64,000 nt of DNA from NCBI GenBank assembly GCA_008690995.1, contig VRMN01000003.1, forward strand, positions 1,612,001 through 1,676,000, read 5' to 3'. Under the pieces are notes generated by a model. It searched no databases. It was given only the letters and a program-made list of their open reading frames with translations, and was not told where the DNA came from. Each line of letters begins with the position of its first letter. Within the stretch, counting starts at the first letter, position 1. The position numbers were made by a program, and so were the translations under genes. This document shows positions 31,132 through 41,641 of the stretch, piece after piece. The DNA comes from Porphyridium purpureum. Taxonomy: Eukaryota; Rhodophyta; Bangiophyceae; Porphyridiales; Porphyridiaceae.

Positions 31132-33195
31132 CTACCGTCTTTCGGTGCTTCTTCGATGTTCCTGAAGTCGATCGATTAGTTCCGCTTTGGGGCCTGAAAG
31201 GCGAAGTCGGAATGCTCGGCAAAGTTCCTTGATCTCGCCGATCGTCAAGCTTTCAAACTCGGCATTTTCCCACGCGTCACGCAGTTTGGGGTTCGCGTCC
31301 ACTTCCTCTCTCTTGCGCTTTCGATCCTGCTCTTCGCGCTTTGCAGACTCTCTCTTCTTCCTCTCCCTCTCCGATTCCAATGCCCTATCCACATTGAAAT
31401 CATCGCCAAACAATTCGCTACCTAATCTGCGGAGCAATGTTCCACATGCCTTCTCCATTTCGTCAGCCGCGAGCGCAATCGCATCGGTGATCTCAAGTTC
31501 TGGAGCATCGTCTCCTAAGGCCTTCCTTTCTAGCTTTTCAAAGAAACGCTGCAGCTCAGGATTCGACTCATCCAAAAAGTCGTATCCAGGATCTGCGCAT
31601 GCAGATAGCAAGTCCGCCGTCATTTGCCGGACTCCACGATGACCTGCGTGGTCGCTCTGAGAGGACGACACGCTCTGCAGGGCACCGCGAACCAACGAGC
31701 TGTCGAAGCTTTGTAAAGTTTCGACATTGTTCTTCAGGCCATCACGAAATGGTAGTTCAATAAGATGGAAGCCCCCCGCGACGCTGACTCTGTTCAACCG
31801 ATCAAGTGTCTGAGCTTGCGGAATCAGAGCGCATATTTGAACCTGCTTGCGGCTCGAAAGTACGATTGCAGCCTTGTTCTTTCGTAGCATACTGTCCAAC
31901 AGACACACAAACATTTCGCCTGACGACCTTGCATGATGCTCAGCAAGGGTGAGAAAAGTTGGCGGAGTGATCATGTACGACAGCTTGACCTTCTCTACTG
32001 AGACAAAGCCCATCAGCTTGATACACTTCTCTGCAACTAATGTTTCCATCCTCACCACTTCTGCGTGAGTAAAAGGTGCCAAAACATTTGCAAAGCGGTA
32101 GGCAGGCATCAGCTCCGATTCGTGAACGACTCTGGCAGTATCCCGAGATCGCCATCTAAGAACCTTAAATACAGGCTGCTTTGTCGTCCAATGGATGTAT
32201 TTCTTAGCCGGTCGTCGTGCCTTGCGGAGCAAGCAGAATGCCTCGAGATCTACGAACACCTCGTCGTTCACATAGAAGCGAAAGCGGCTGTGCGTACGTT
32301 TCGTCATCTCGAGCTTTCGAATGCCATCCAGCAGGCCCCGAGAATCATTGAACTCGGCAAACGACAGCGCGGGCAGCAACTCTGTTTCATCTTCGCTTTG
32401 AGCAATCGAAGACTCGTCCAATCGGTGTTTAGAGAAAACACGAGTCCAGAACTTGTCCCGGTCGAAGGTTTGCTTGGAATTGCCGTCATGAAAGTGGTGA
32501 ACGCGCACCGAGCGACGACCTGCTGACAACATTGATGCGTGGGACTGACAGGCACGGATTAGTCGGCTGCTTCCCCGGCACGGATCATCGTCGTCAGTGA
32601 AAAAAACCACATGCTGGTTGTACCTTCCGGATTCGCGCCCCATTGGTGCCTTCTGGAGCTGGCACTTGTTAAGCACGCGTTCGAAATTGGCATGCTGGAA
32701 CGCCTGTTTTCCAGTACGCAAAGGCCGTAGCCACTCAGACTCCTGACTCAAATTGGTGGCTAAATGCTCCACTTTCAAAATGCGCTGCACGGTGGTTTTA
32801 TCAAGCTCCAGCAGAACGTGCGTGTTCCGAAACGCATCGCTCTGCCTTCCCTTTTCGTTCGTGCCGTACAACAAGACGCCGTACAAGTCCGCTTCGTGCT
32901 CGATGACACGCTTGCGGAGCGTTTCGGCAACACATTGCAGCGCAACTTTCACTTGATGGTCGCGGATGTTTTGACACTTCCTCCCGACGCCGCTCATGTC
33001 TACAACAAACAGAATCGAGCTATGCACTGGCTCCGCATGCTCGGCGTACCTACCTCGCTGTTTGCTGATCCAAACGCTGCGATCATTTCGGCTGACCACG
33101 TTTCGGCGACTCTGGAACAACGCTGCCTCACTGTCTGTTGAATCTCCGGCCGAGGAATCCAGGCCTGAGGCCGAGTCCGAAACGTCACGTTCCAT
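31132..33195 (-). CDS. KU70: DNA end-binding protein Ku70
   Basis: Ku70 subunit of the Ku heterodimer, which binds DNA ends in non-homologous end joining and at telomeres. The protein has 687 residues from the ATG at 33195, the first ATG in the frame. The N-terminal von Willebrand A-like domain begins with SILFVVDMSG near residue 58 and includes ADLYGVLLYGT. The beta-barrel core carries VHWTTKQPV-like segments, MGFVSVEKVKLSYM and SSRKQVQICALIPQ. A Lys/Arg/Glu-rich linker follows, then a C-terminal SAP domain (LTIGEIKELCRAFRLRLSG) near residue 647. The SAP domain is specific to Ku70 and absent from Ku80. Confidence 0.93.
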   Translation of the reverse strand: MERDVSDSASGLDSSAGDSTDSEAALFQSRRNVVSRNDRSVWISKQRGRYAEHAEPVHSSILFVVDMSGVGRKCQNIRDHQVKVALQCVAETLRKRVIEHEADLYGVLLYGTNEKGRQSDAFRNTHVLLELDKTTVQRILKVEHLATNLSQESEWLRPLRTGKQAFQHANFERVLNKCQLQKAPMGRESGRYNQHVVFFTDDDDPCRGSSRLIRACQSHASMLSAGRRSVRVHHFHDGNSKQTFDRDKFWTRVFSKHRLDESSIAQSEDETELLPALSFAEFNDSRGLLDGIRKLEMTKRTHSRFRFYVNDEVFVDLEAFCLLRKARRPAKKYIHWTTKQPVFKVLRWRSRDTARVVHESELMPAYRFANVLAPFTHAEVVRMETLVAEKCIKLMGFVSVEKVKLSYMITPPTFLTLAEHHARSSGEMFVCLLDSMLRKNKAAIVLSSRKQVQICALIPQAQTLDRLNRVSVAGGFHLIELPFRDGLKNNVETLQSFDSSLVRGALQSVSSSQSDHAGHRGVRQMTADLLSACADPGYDFLDESNPELQRFFEKLERKALGDDAPELEITDAIALAADEMEKACGTLLRRLGSELFGDDFNVDRALESERERKKRESAKREEQDRKRKREEVDANPKLRDAWENAEFESLTIGEIKELCRAFRLRLSGPKAELIDRLQEHRRSTERR

Positions 33196-33600
33196 GGCGT
33201 GGCATTCTCTTAGACCCGTTAGACCAGGATCACATTGACCCACCCGCCTTATTCAAGTTGCAACTGCAGGAGCAGAACACGGCTCCGACGAGCTCCCAAT
33301 TCAGAACAGTTCGCCTTGTGCACGCGCCGTGATCCGGCTAAGTGGATGGAATTGAAGGATACGAAATTCCTCGTTGAGATCTTGCCCGCTTTTACGTTGC
33401 CGCAGGCGTCTACCACGCTCACACTCTGAAGGCGAGGATGCTGCCACGTGGCGTTCGAAGTTGGCTGCTGCCTGACCGGCCCAAGTTTCCTGAGCAAGGA
33501 TGACCGTCGTTGCTCTGGCAACAGAGTGATGATGGATTATCATCTTCATCGAGTGGGCGGGCAAGGTGATTTTGACACCAAGAGTCCAAGTTGTTTACTG
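33196..33600. other. Intergenic region between Ku70 and condensin
   Basis: Ku70 promoter and the 3' flank of the condensin gene. Short frames only; nothing recognisable. Confidence 0.5.
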
Positions 33601-36600
33601 TCACTCGCTTTCCTCGCTGTCGGCTACAATGCGACGCCGAAGTTGTGCAACTGCAGCGCGACTGCTCCTAGGTCTGGAAATCGCGGATTCAGGACGTACG
33701 GACAGTCTGTGATTGGGCGTGTTAGAGAACGCGCTGGAGCCACACCCTTCGCTGTCGCTAGAAGATCGAGAGTCTGGTTGTGTGTTGAGCTTGGCTAGGG
33801 AAATGTCTGGCGCAGCTTTCGAACCCGGCCGTTCACGTGCTTGTCTGTTCGATTTGGAAGCCATCTGTGGCTTACTTGAAGTCGCCGCTGACGCGACATT
33901 TTCCTTGCCCTTGCTGTTTTTGGCTGGAGTAGCCGAGGATCCCTTACGGCGCGCCTTGCGTGCAGACGCAACAGCTGCACGAGTTTGACCATCCAAACTC
34001 ATGCTCTCCAGCTCTTGTGCCACTGAACTGAGCAAAAAATCCATGTCATGATTAGCCCCTGTCATTGACGTGGTGCCCAATCCGCTCTCCCCAGCTGTAT
34101 CTGTCGCCTGCCTTGCAGAAGAAGTGCTTGTTGCCTTCCGGACAGCGTCAAGCTTGAATTCTAGCGCTTCAATCAGCGCACGCGCTTCGGGGCTTTTAGA
34201 ATGCAGCTTACTGGACCGCGCACACATGGTCATGAATGCCCCAAAGACATGGTCATCGTGAAGCTTATCAGCAAAGGTACGGAACATGTCGACGAGCCGC
34301 TTGAGAGCGCGTTCAGAAAGCGGTAGTAGGCCCAGGCAATATACAATGCGATGCCACTCCTCAGGGCTGCTTGCGCCGCGAAAACGCAAACACAATTTTT
34401 CTACAGTACCTTCAATGTGGCGGTCCTTGTTGAGGAAGCCGATCAAAAACTTCATCACAGACTTGAATTGCGCCTCGGACACGTCAGGACGTGTTGTCAA
34501 GCAAGACATCATGTCTGGCAGACTGTTGTAGATGACGCTGCCGCCTTTGCGCGCTAGCTCATAAAAGAATAGCCGCGCAAGCTCAACAATGCCACCGTCT
34601 GTATCCTCTAAGCACAGCGCGAGACCGACAATCTGGCCGCGCGCCTTGATCATGTCGTTCAGGATTAAATGGGCAAGTACGGTCAACGCGTTCTTGCGAA
34701 CTTTGACGTCGCGGTCTTCCAGGCATCCATACAAGCTGATCGTCCAAGGCTCAAGCATGTTTGGAAAGCGGAAGGCCAAGTCGCCAAGCGCGACGGCCAC
34801 GTTTGCACGCACTGCTGAACTGTCCGATGACTTTAGCACGGAGAACAAGAGCTGCAGATGAGCTTTGCAAAAGGACGCTTTCGCAGCCATCATTTTGGCC
34901 AACGAGAGGACAGCGCATGCTTGCACGTACTCGCACGAGCTAGGCGTTGACGCCAATTTCACGATGAGCGGTGCGTATTTGCCCACTGGCGAGGAATTCG
35001 AAAACAGCCCATCCTCAGCGTGACTTAGAATTGCTTCAAACTGGGAATCGTCGGCCAAAGAATGAGAAAGACCCATCTTGTGCTCCAAGTCTGCGTTTGT
35101 ACCTGTACCGGATGTGAATGCAGCCTCTTGCTTCTTCTTGAGCTGCCCAACTTCCAGTTCAACATGAATCAATTCGCGCATAGCGACGTGTCCAATTATG
35201 AACACAAACTGTGCCACCATCAGCGATCGACTTGTCTCAACGTCTTGCTGTGACGTCATGCTCTTCGCAATTTGCTTCGCCAGCCTGCGAATCACACCGT
35301 CCAATACAGCATGTGGTCGCGCCGACATGATATACACGGCATTCATGAGCTCTTCACTAGCTGCCAAATATGGCGTTACATCGATTCCGGGCGTCGCTGC
35401 AACACACAGAGCGTCAGCCATGCTTTCCACGAGGCGGCTGAAATTTTCTCGCGGTGCTGACCTTGTTAATTGGCCCTGAAGCGACGATTCGAACAGTTTT
35501 GATACGGCCTGAGCGACATGATGCATCATAATAAAATCGTTCGTGGTGGCACCTCGGCTACTCTTGCAGATTAGTTCATTCAACAATTCTCTGCGCACTT
35601 CCGAAGCCGCGAAAGATGGACCGCGAGTCATGCCCAAGAGCAGGCACGCAGCCTGCAAGCTTGACGGTTGCTCAACCATCTGCGGCACTTTGCCCGAAAG
35701 AATATCATAAAGTACACTTTCAAACACAGAGCAATTAAGTTGGAGCTCGCACATCAACGTCTCAATGCACGTCACTTCGCCAGATGTGGCACCATTGAGC
35801 ATGGAGATTAGTCCTCGTATAATTGACAAAGCGTCATGTGAACTAACAGTTTGGTTCGTCAACTCAAATTGGGCATTTTGACGCACAGCATCCACCAAGT
35901 GTGAAGGAAACAGCAACTCGCGGTATGCATTCACACAGGCGGTTTGAACGGCCTTTTCTCGAGACAGCACGAGGACAAGCATGCGGCATATGCTCGGCTG
36001 CGTTCCTTCAACACCAAACTTCAGACCAACCACGAATACCTGAACGGCTTCAACCACATCGGTTACGTTTGTGGATCGTAGCAAAAGGTACAACTTGGGC
36101 AAAGCACCGTGCAGGCAATTTAGAAACTGGACGGCACTCTGGTAGAACAGAAGTGCCTTGGCCTGGTCTACCGTGCTTTGATTTTCACCAGCCTCAAGGT
36201 TTTCGTCAACACCGATGTCGCCGCTGCAATTGGAGCTTTCTCTCGATGTTGATTCGACTGCGGCCTGAAGCTCCTTTCTGCGTTGCTCGTAGTGTGAGCG
36301 CGCCAACGTTGGTCCAAAGGGATTCGCACGCATCAGACTTGACAGTAGATGGAGTGCATTTTTTCGAACGATCGCTGCCCTATCCTCCAAGCGTCCGCAC
36401 GCAATCTCGGTGGCCTGTTTGAGGTGCACAATCGGTAGGCTCTGCTCCTCTACAAGCAACGCCAGCATTTGAAGCGTTCGCGACCGGCAGAACGCATTTG
36501 AGTCACGGCAACGTTCAAGAATTTGCCCCACGTAAGCCTCGCAGCGCTTCAAGTGGACTTCTTGTTCTGATTTCGGTGCGCTGTCTTCCAATCCTACGTT

Positions 36601-37701
36601 CTCCTCTTCTTCAATGCACTCTTCAGTTTCTCTGTTCGCCCTTTTCACAGTCCCTTCGCGGAGCTTTCGCAACTCATAGATTGCGAGATGCGCAAGCACT
36701 ACGACCAGCCCGTTCCTCACGAGGTACGCGTCGCCTTGAAAATGGCGCATGAGTAAAGGCAGTGAAGGTGCCATCAAGTCAGCTCGACGTGCCGCCATTT
36801 CGGCCAGTAGCTCCCCGGTATTTCGCGCGGCTTGCGAGTCTCGCACAAGCTCTGATTGTGAAAGTGCGCCTATCGCGGCGCAGATGGCATCGATCATGCG
36901 ACTTTGGCCGTGCTTGGCATACAAGTTGAACATGACATCGGTGATAATAGCTGCGCGCTGATCCACGCGATTTATGATGTGCAAAAGTGAGGCAGCAAGC
37001 TCTTCAGCATGGTCTTTTCGTCGCGACAAGACGCCTAGCATTGTGATCAGCAGCGCAATTGCAGACTTGTCCTTGACCATGGCATTGGATTCCAAGAGCA
37101 GCCCGCCCATGCGCATGACAAGGACGTGGATATCTTCCAGATCCACGTCGTACCTGACGATTGCCTCATCCGTAATTTCGAGCACAGAAAGCAGGGAGGA
37201 AAGCAGAGCTGTGCGCTCCTCTTGGCCCCACGACCAAGCCTGTTTTGACCCTTTGTTTGTGGGCTTCCCGGTCGTGATTTCCAGACAGGCGGAGGCATGG
37301 CATGTGCCTTGCTCCGCAATGGAACACAAAGACGTACCTATAAACACTGCTATTTTCACCGATTCCATCCAATCCAGCCGAGAAAAGATTTGCTCTCCGG
37401 GCGTTGAAGTAAATGCCCTGAGGCCGTCATTGACAAGGTTCACAATCGCCTTTTGCTGGTTTGGAGAGTTGAGCGTCTTGAACTTTTGCAACAACGTGTA
37501 GATGATTCCGAAAGGAGAGCCGTAAGCGACATCATCTTGTGATAGCGGCTGCCACCACTGCTGTGCGTGGCCGCGCACTAAGCCAAGCAGCTCATCGACC
37601 GATGCCGCTGGAGCTGCAGGAACTGCGTACACTCCGTACGTCTCCTCAGCACCCGCCAATGCGAGGTCCTCGAAATGCAGAGGCACTTGGAATGCCGCCA
37701 T
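33601..37701 (-). CDS. NCAPD2: Condensin complex subunit 1 (CAP-D2 type HEAT protein)
   Basis: Large HEAT-repeat subunit of condensin, needed for mitotic chromosome compaction. It has 1366 residues from the ATG at 37701. Alpha-helical HEAT repeats run throughout. The most diagnostic part is VRANVAVALGDLAFRFPNML, then LEDRDVKVRKNALTVLAHLI and LARLFFYELARKG, which match the conserved C-terminal condensin D2 block. The N-terminal third has AIVRKNALHLLSSLM. The tail of about 150 residues is Ser/Lys-rich and disordered, ending in ADSEESE, as in CAP-D2 proteins. D2 rather than D3 is favoured by overall resemblance; the distinction is inference. Confidence 0.9.
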   Translation of the reverse strand: MAAFQVPLHFEDLALAGAEETYGVYAVPAAPAASVDELLGLVRGHAQQWWQPLSQDDVAYGSPFGIIYTLLQKFKTLNSPNQQKAIVNLVNDGLRAFTSTPGEQIFSRLDWMESVKIAVFIGTSLCSIAEQGTCHASACLEITTGKPTNKGSKQAWSWGQEERTALLSSLLSVLEITDEAIVRYDVDLEDIHVLVMRMGGLLLESNAMVKDKSAIALLITMLGVLSRRKDHAEELAASLLHIINRVDQRAAIITDVMFNLYAKHGQSRMIDAICAAIGALSQSELVRDSQAARNTGELLAEMAARRADLMAPSLPLLMRHFQGDAYLVRNGLVVVLAHLAIYELRKLREGTVKRANRETEECIEEEENVGLEDSAPKSEQEVHLKRCEAYVGQILERCRDSNAFCRSRTLQMLALLVEEQSLPIVHLKQATEIACGRLEDRAAIVRKNALHLLSSLMRANPFGPTLARSHYEQRRKELQAAVESTSRESSNCSGDIGVDENLEAGENQSTVDQAKALLFYQSAVQFLNCLHGALPKLYLLLRSTNVTDVVEAVQVFVVGLKFGVEGTQPSICRMLVLVLSREKAVQTACVNAYRELLFPSHLVDAVRQNAQFELTNQTVSSHDALSIIRGLISMLNGATSGEVTCIETLMCELQLNCSVFESVLYDILSGKVPQMVEQPSSLQAACLLLGMTRGPSFAASEVRRELLNELICKSSRGATTNDFIMMHHVAQAVSKLFESSLQGQLTRSAPRENFSRLVESMADALCVAATPGIDVTPYLAASEELMNAVYIMSARPHAVLDGVIRRLAKQIAKSMTSQQDVETSRSLMVAQFVFIIGHVAMRELIHVELEVGQLKKKQEAAFTSGTGTNADLEHKMGLSHSLADDSQFEAILSHAEDGLFSNSSPVGKYAPLIVKLASTPSSCEYVQACAVLSLAKMMAAKASFCKAHLQLLFSVLKSSDSSAVRANVAVALGDLAFRFPNMLEPWTISLYGCLEDRDVKVRKNALTVLAHLILNDMIKARGQIVGLALCLEDTDGGIVELARLFFYELARKGGSVIYNSLPDMMSCLTTRPDVSEAQFKSVMKFLIGFLNKDRHIEGTVEKLCLRFRGASSPEEWHRIVYCLGLLPLSERALKRLVDMFRTFADKLHDDHVFGAFMTMCARSSKLHSKSPEARALIEALEFKLDAVRKATSTSSARQATDTAGESGLGTTSMTGANHDMDFLLSSVAQELESMSLDGQTRAAVASARKARRKGSSATPAKNSKGKENVASAATSSKPQMASKSNRQARERPGSKAAPDISLAKLNTQPDSRSSSDSEGCGSSAFSNTPNHRLSVRPESAISRPRSSRAAVAQLRRRIVADSEESE

Positions 37702-38280
37702 TGCTTGCTTCTTCGCCTGCTTGGTACCCTGTCACCTCTCTCGCTCTTCCACACCACACAGAGCCTTTCTTCTGGTCCAACGCTCCTCCCGTCCACATGC
37801 TCCATGCCAATCACAAGGCCTCCTCGAAAATCCGAAGATTCAAAAATTTGAACGTGCGCATTCCGTCAGTCACTCACTGTACTCGCTCTATTAAAACGAT
37901 GCTGTTTAATCAGTAAAAAGCATAGCGCCGAAAATTGCGGCAGTGTCTTCTGACTTGGTCCTAAACCAGTTTCGCTTGGTCCAAGGACATTCGGCGCAAA
38001 AGGGCCCACACCTGCAGCCGCGCACTCGAGACAGCGTGGCGAAGGTAGCCATTCTCGAGGACTGTGCCTTGTTTCTGCACAACGCGGCGATCGGGCGCTT
38101 CGCTGTTGTCGCATTCCTTTGATCGCGCACTCTGGTGCGTGGCGGCATGAATGGAAGGATGTTCTGCAAGCCAATAAATTAGGAATGTTTTAATTCGCCG
38201 CTATTCGAACTGGAGCATAGCACAGGCTGGCTGCCGTATGCTGCTGCTTCCAATTCTTCTAATCCAGCGGCGATAAAGTT
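37702..38280. other. Intergenic region between condensin and MPS1
   Basis: Condensin promoter with a GTACAGT in minus orientation at 37876-37882, about 175 bp before the ATG. Further along, a minus frame from about 38150 to 37906 has four closely spaced cysteines (CRCGPFCAEC) but no known fold, and is not called a gene. Confidence 0.45.
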
Positions 38281-41175
38281 CTAGCGATGATTGTCAGCGT
38301 TGGCATCGCTGCTACTCTGGTTGCCCGCTGACAGCCTTGCGTAGAGCTCATCAAGAACCTCGGACTGAGTCAATCCGTTCAAGTCCACATTCATGCTTTT
38401 CAATTGGCTCAGCACGTTCTCGATGGCCTCCTTGCTAACTTCAGGCTTGCGCAACCCGGCATCCGCTTCGCGCTCCCGACCCTCCCCGTGGTCAAGCATA
38501 AGAAAGGGATGTTGCAGAAGTTCTGGAATGGTCGGCCGCTTCCTCGGATCACGCTGCAAGCATTGTCTCATGACATGAAGCAGTGCCTTATTGCGAATCG
38601 GTGGAAATTGGATTTCGTGGCTGGGGTCTGTGATGCTGTGAAGCTTTTGGATCATGCTCAGGTGGGCGAACGGCGTCTTGCCGTACACCATTTGATACAA
38701 GATGCATCCCAGCGACCAGATATCACTCGGCCGGCCCAGCTTGTATTTTCGGTCCGCCGAAGCGGACGACTCGCTTCCACTCCACGAGGAAGCACCTTCA
38801 GGTGCACACAAAAGCGCCTCAGGGCTCATGTAATTGGGCGTACCGACCTGCGAGTCGCGCACAATATTCGTGGTGTCATCTGACGCAAAGGCCTTGGCAA
38901 TGCCAAAATCAATCAGTTTGAGGCTGCCTTCGATGAGCAGAAAGTTCGCGGGCTTCAAGTCGCCGTGAATGATTCGCTCCTCATGAATCGTGTGAACGGC
39001 CTCCAGCATTTGTTGCCAGTATAGTCGCAGAAAATTGCTGCTGACAGCCTTCCCACGTCCACGGGCAAGCAACCGAGCCAAATCAATATCCCCACACTCC
39101 ATGATCAAGTAAATAACGCCTGCAGATGCCCGCACTTCAGATTCATACAGCTGCACGATGTTCGGCTTACCCTTTAGCTTTTGCAACAGCGAAATCTCGT
39201 TCGCATAGTTCATGATGGCCTCGTGATCCCCTTTGGCAACGCGCACTCTCTTCAGCGCATAGATCTTACGATCTGGCGCCATAACCTTGTACACCTTCGA
39301 ACTGCCTCCCTTCCCTATTAGCTCAATACGCATGTAGTTCACTCCGCATACCTCCACAACCGAGTCTCCAAAACCGAGTGACACCATCGCGGGCGACGGG
39401 TCTGCATGCGCGTTCCGGTGGACTTCAAACGCTGCATGTATTCCATCGTTCTCTGCGTTCCGGTGATCATGTCCAGAGAGATGCGACCGGACCGGCTCCA
39501 ACTCTGGTGGCGGCTTGTCGCTGATGCTACCCGATCCAAAATTTTCGGTCATACGTACGGGAAACTGCTCGCCGCCGCTTGCGTTGACAGGAGAGGCATC
39601 GTAGATTTGGTTGTACAATATTCCATTGTGCACAGAGGACGCTGCCGTGGTGGCGCCGTGCGTTCTTACATGGCGCTGATCCTGTAGATTAACCGGCATT
39701 AATTCCTCCCGATTCAGCCGAATCTGAGGCGTCTCAAATGCGCCTAGCACGTCGGTCTCTGGTTGTGACCGCCGGAAGACATCGGGCTCTTCCATGTATG
39801 TGGAAGCCACAGACTCCATTCTGTTATTGTCTCTTACATGTTGCGCATCCAGTGAGGAATTTGAATGACCCAACCCCAATTGTGACGGTGCACGTGTGCT
39901 TGGTTTGGGCGCATGAGTATGCGCCATGGATGCATCTGAAGCCCGAACATCATCTCGTCTTTCTGTGCGAGACACATTCCCATTTGCGTAACCCAAAACC
40001 GCATCATCCGCTTCACACGCTCCAGGTGCCACTCGCCGCGCTGGACCGCTTCGAAGCAACTTGGTGCTTGACGGCGTAATAGTCAACTTCTTGGATGCCA
40101 CCTGCGCCGACGCGCCGGCGTGCGCTGAGAGAGCACGCTCGTGCGGTTGTTGCATCTGTGCGCCCATTTCTAAACTACTACCGCTGAACGCGCCCTTCTC
40201 CACGGTCCGCAAAAGGCTGGCAGTGGTTGCCGTGATCGTTGCCTCGGTGCTGCTCATGGTTTGCGTATGGTTACCGGCGATCGGCATGAAATGCGATGCA
40301 GCTTCTTCACGGAGCTTTTCGGCTTTCACAGCATTGCCGGCCTTCCTTTCTACATCCGCCCAAGCGTTCAGCACGCGTGAGTCCTTGTCGCCAATGCGAT
40401 GCACTTTCATGTACTTGAATGTCTCGCGCGCTTCTTCGGTGGCATCCTCGCTCTGAAGCTTGGCAAACTGTAACCATATATATACAAATTCATCACGTGT
40501 GCGATTACCTTTCATCTTGAGTCGTAGCGTGGCTTGCTCGTACAGCCGGAGAAGCGCGGACGCATTCACTGAAGCGGGCGCTGCACAATACCTCTCATCC
40601 AAAAATGAGAGCAAATCGAACCAAGCCTGTACCGACTCTGGCTCATCTCTTACCGTACGCATGAGTTCAAGCAGAGCAGTGGCGTCTTCGCGCGCTGAGT
40701 GCGGGAGCAAATTGTCGCACTTGGCAAGTAATTCTCGGTCTCGCGATGTGGACACAGATGCGGCCGAGACATCCCCGCCGTCCACCGAGGTGCCCGCACT
40801 GGGCATGCTCCTCGATTCCGGCGTATTTGTAAGATGCGATTGGCGCTGTACGTCTGCGAGCGGCGCTCTATCCGCAACCATGTTTCCTCGCCGCTTGATC
40901 GTGCGCTCCAAAAGAGGTGTCATGTTCTCCTTCTCGGGACTGTGTGCAGAGGACATAGCCTGTATTCTGGACGGAACATGTGGAGCATGTACGCTTTGTG
41001 GGGGAGCCTGTCTTTGCGAAGCCTCTGGAGTCGGCGGCAGTGCGCCTGGCGATGACAGTCCAGACGAAGATCCATCGGCCACGTGCTCTTGCCGCAGCTT
41101 GAGTATCCGCGCTCGCAGCGCAGAGATGTTCCCGCTCCCTGCCCCCTCCATCCTGCTTTCGCGCGCTTCTGTCAT
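38281..41175 (-). CDS. MPS1: Mitotic checkpoint kinase MPS1/TTK
   Basis: Dual-specificity kinase of the spindle assembly checkpoint acting at kinetochores. It has 964 residues from the ATG at 41175. A TPR-like helical region near residues 170-300 (VQAWFDLLSFLDERY, FVYIWLQFAKLQ, VLNAWADVERKAGN) matches the TTK N-terminal TPR module. A long disordered middle follows. The C-terminal kinase domain (about 610-890) has IELIGKGGSSKVYKV, YALKRV, LIMECGDIDLARLL, MLEAVHTIHEERIIHGDLKP, LKLIDFGIAKAF and DSQVGTPNYMSPEAL. These are close to human TTK word for word, including the non-HRD catalytic loop (HGD here, HSD in TTK). A GTACAGT pair lies about 215-235 bp upstream. Confidence 0.95.
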   Translation of the reverse strand: MTEARESRMEGAGSGNISALRARILKLRQEHVADGSSSGLSSPGALPPTPEASQRQAPPQSVHAPHVPSRIQAMSSAHSPEKENMTPLLERTIKRRGNMVADRAPLADVQRQSHLTNTPESRSMPSAGTSVDGGDVSAASVSTSRDRELLAKCDNLLPHSAREDATALLELMRTVRDEPESVQAWFDLLSFLDERYCAAPASVNASALLRLYEQATLRLKMKGNRTRDEFVYIWLQFAKLQSEDATEEARETFKYMKVHRIGDKDSRVLNAWADVERKAGNAVKAEKLREEAASHFMPIAGNHTQTMSSTEATITATTASLLRTVEKGAFSGSSLEMGAQMQQPHERALSAHAGASAQVASKKLTITPSSTKLLRSGPARRVAPGACEADDAVLGYANGNVSRTERRDDVRASDASMAHTHAPKPSTRAPSQLGLGHSNSSLDAQHVRDNNRMESVASTYMEEPDVFRRSQPETDVLGAFETPQIRLNREELMPVNLQDQRHVRTHGATTAASSVHNGILYNQIYDASPVNASGGEQFPVRMTENFGSGSISDKPPPELEPVRSHLSGHDHRNAENDGIHAAFEVHRNAHADPSPAMVSLGFGDSVVEVCGVNYMRIELIGKGGSSKVYKVMAPDRKIYALKRVRVAKGDHEAIMNYANEISLLQKLKGKPNIVQLYESEVRASAGVIYLIMECGDIDLARLLARGRGKAVSSNFLRLYWQQMLEAVHTIHEERIIHGDLKPANFLLIEGSLKLIDFGIAKAFASDDTTNIVRDSQVGTPNYMSPEALLCAPEGASSWSGSESSASADRKYKLGRPSDIWSLGCILYQMVYGKTPFAHLSMIQKLHSITDPSHEIQFPPIRNKALLHVMRQCLQRDPRKRPTIPELLQHPFLMLDHGEGREREADAGLRKPEVSKEAIENVLSQLKSMNVDLNGLTQSEVLDELYARLSAGNQSSSDANADNHR

Positions 41176-41641
41176 CGACGCGCACGACGGCCGCTGCAAC
41201 TCCGCGTCAGAGAGCCTGCGCGCGAACGACGAACCTTCCCACGCGCCATCCAGCCCCGGCCCTGGCCTGCTTCATCGTGCCAGGCGCTCACTCCAGATTC
41301 AAATTTTCAAAACAGGGATCATAAACAGCGACACAGAACACCCTTGTCGAGTGTACCTTATCGCTATACTTTATGGTTTCTTAAGGTACAGTAATCCTAT
41401 TGCAAGTACAGTTCGCAGGTGCTTCTCGATTTTTGGCAGTGGGCACACGAAGTTGAGAGTGAGCAGCATGCGCCTGCAGATGTCGACTGCCACGACTGGC
41501 AATGCGAAAGCGCCGATGGGAGAGGATAGCAACGAGAGTGCTATCGAAAGAAATCATGCCTGAACGCATTTTGGATTCTACTGCAACATGCAAAAAGCTG
41601 TATATCGCAAGAATTGGATGTGTACTGGGTTGCAAAAGCAA
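41176..41641. other. Intergenic region between MPS1 and inhibitor-2
   Basis: MPS1 promoter with two GTACAGT elements 13 bp apart at 41386-41392 and 41406-41412. No gene seen. Confidence 0.5.

Noticed and set aside
37906-38150. Small minus frame with CRCGPFCAEC
   Set aside because: 80 codons, no known zinc-finger spacing, no splice partner; not enough to call a gene.
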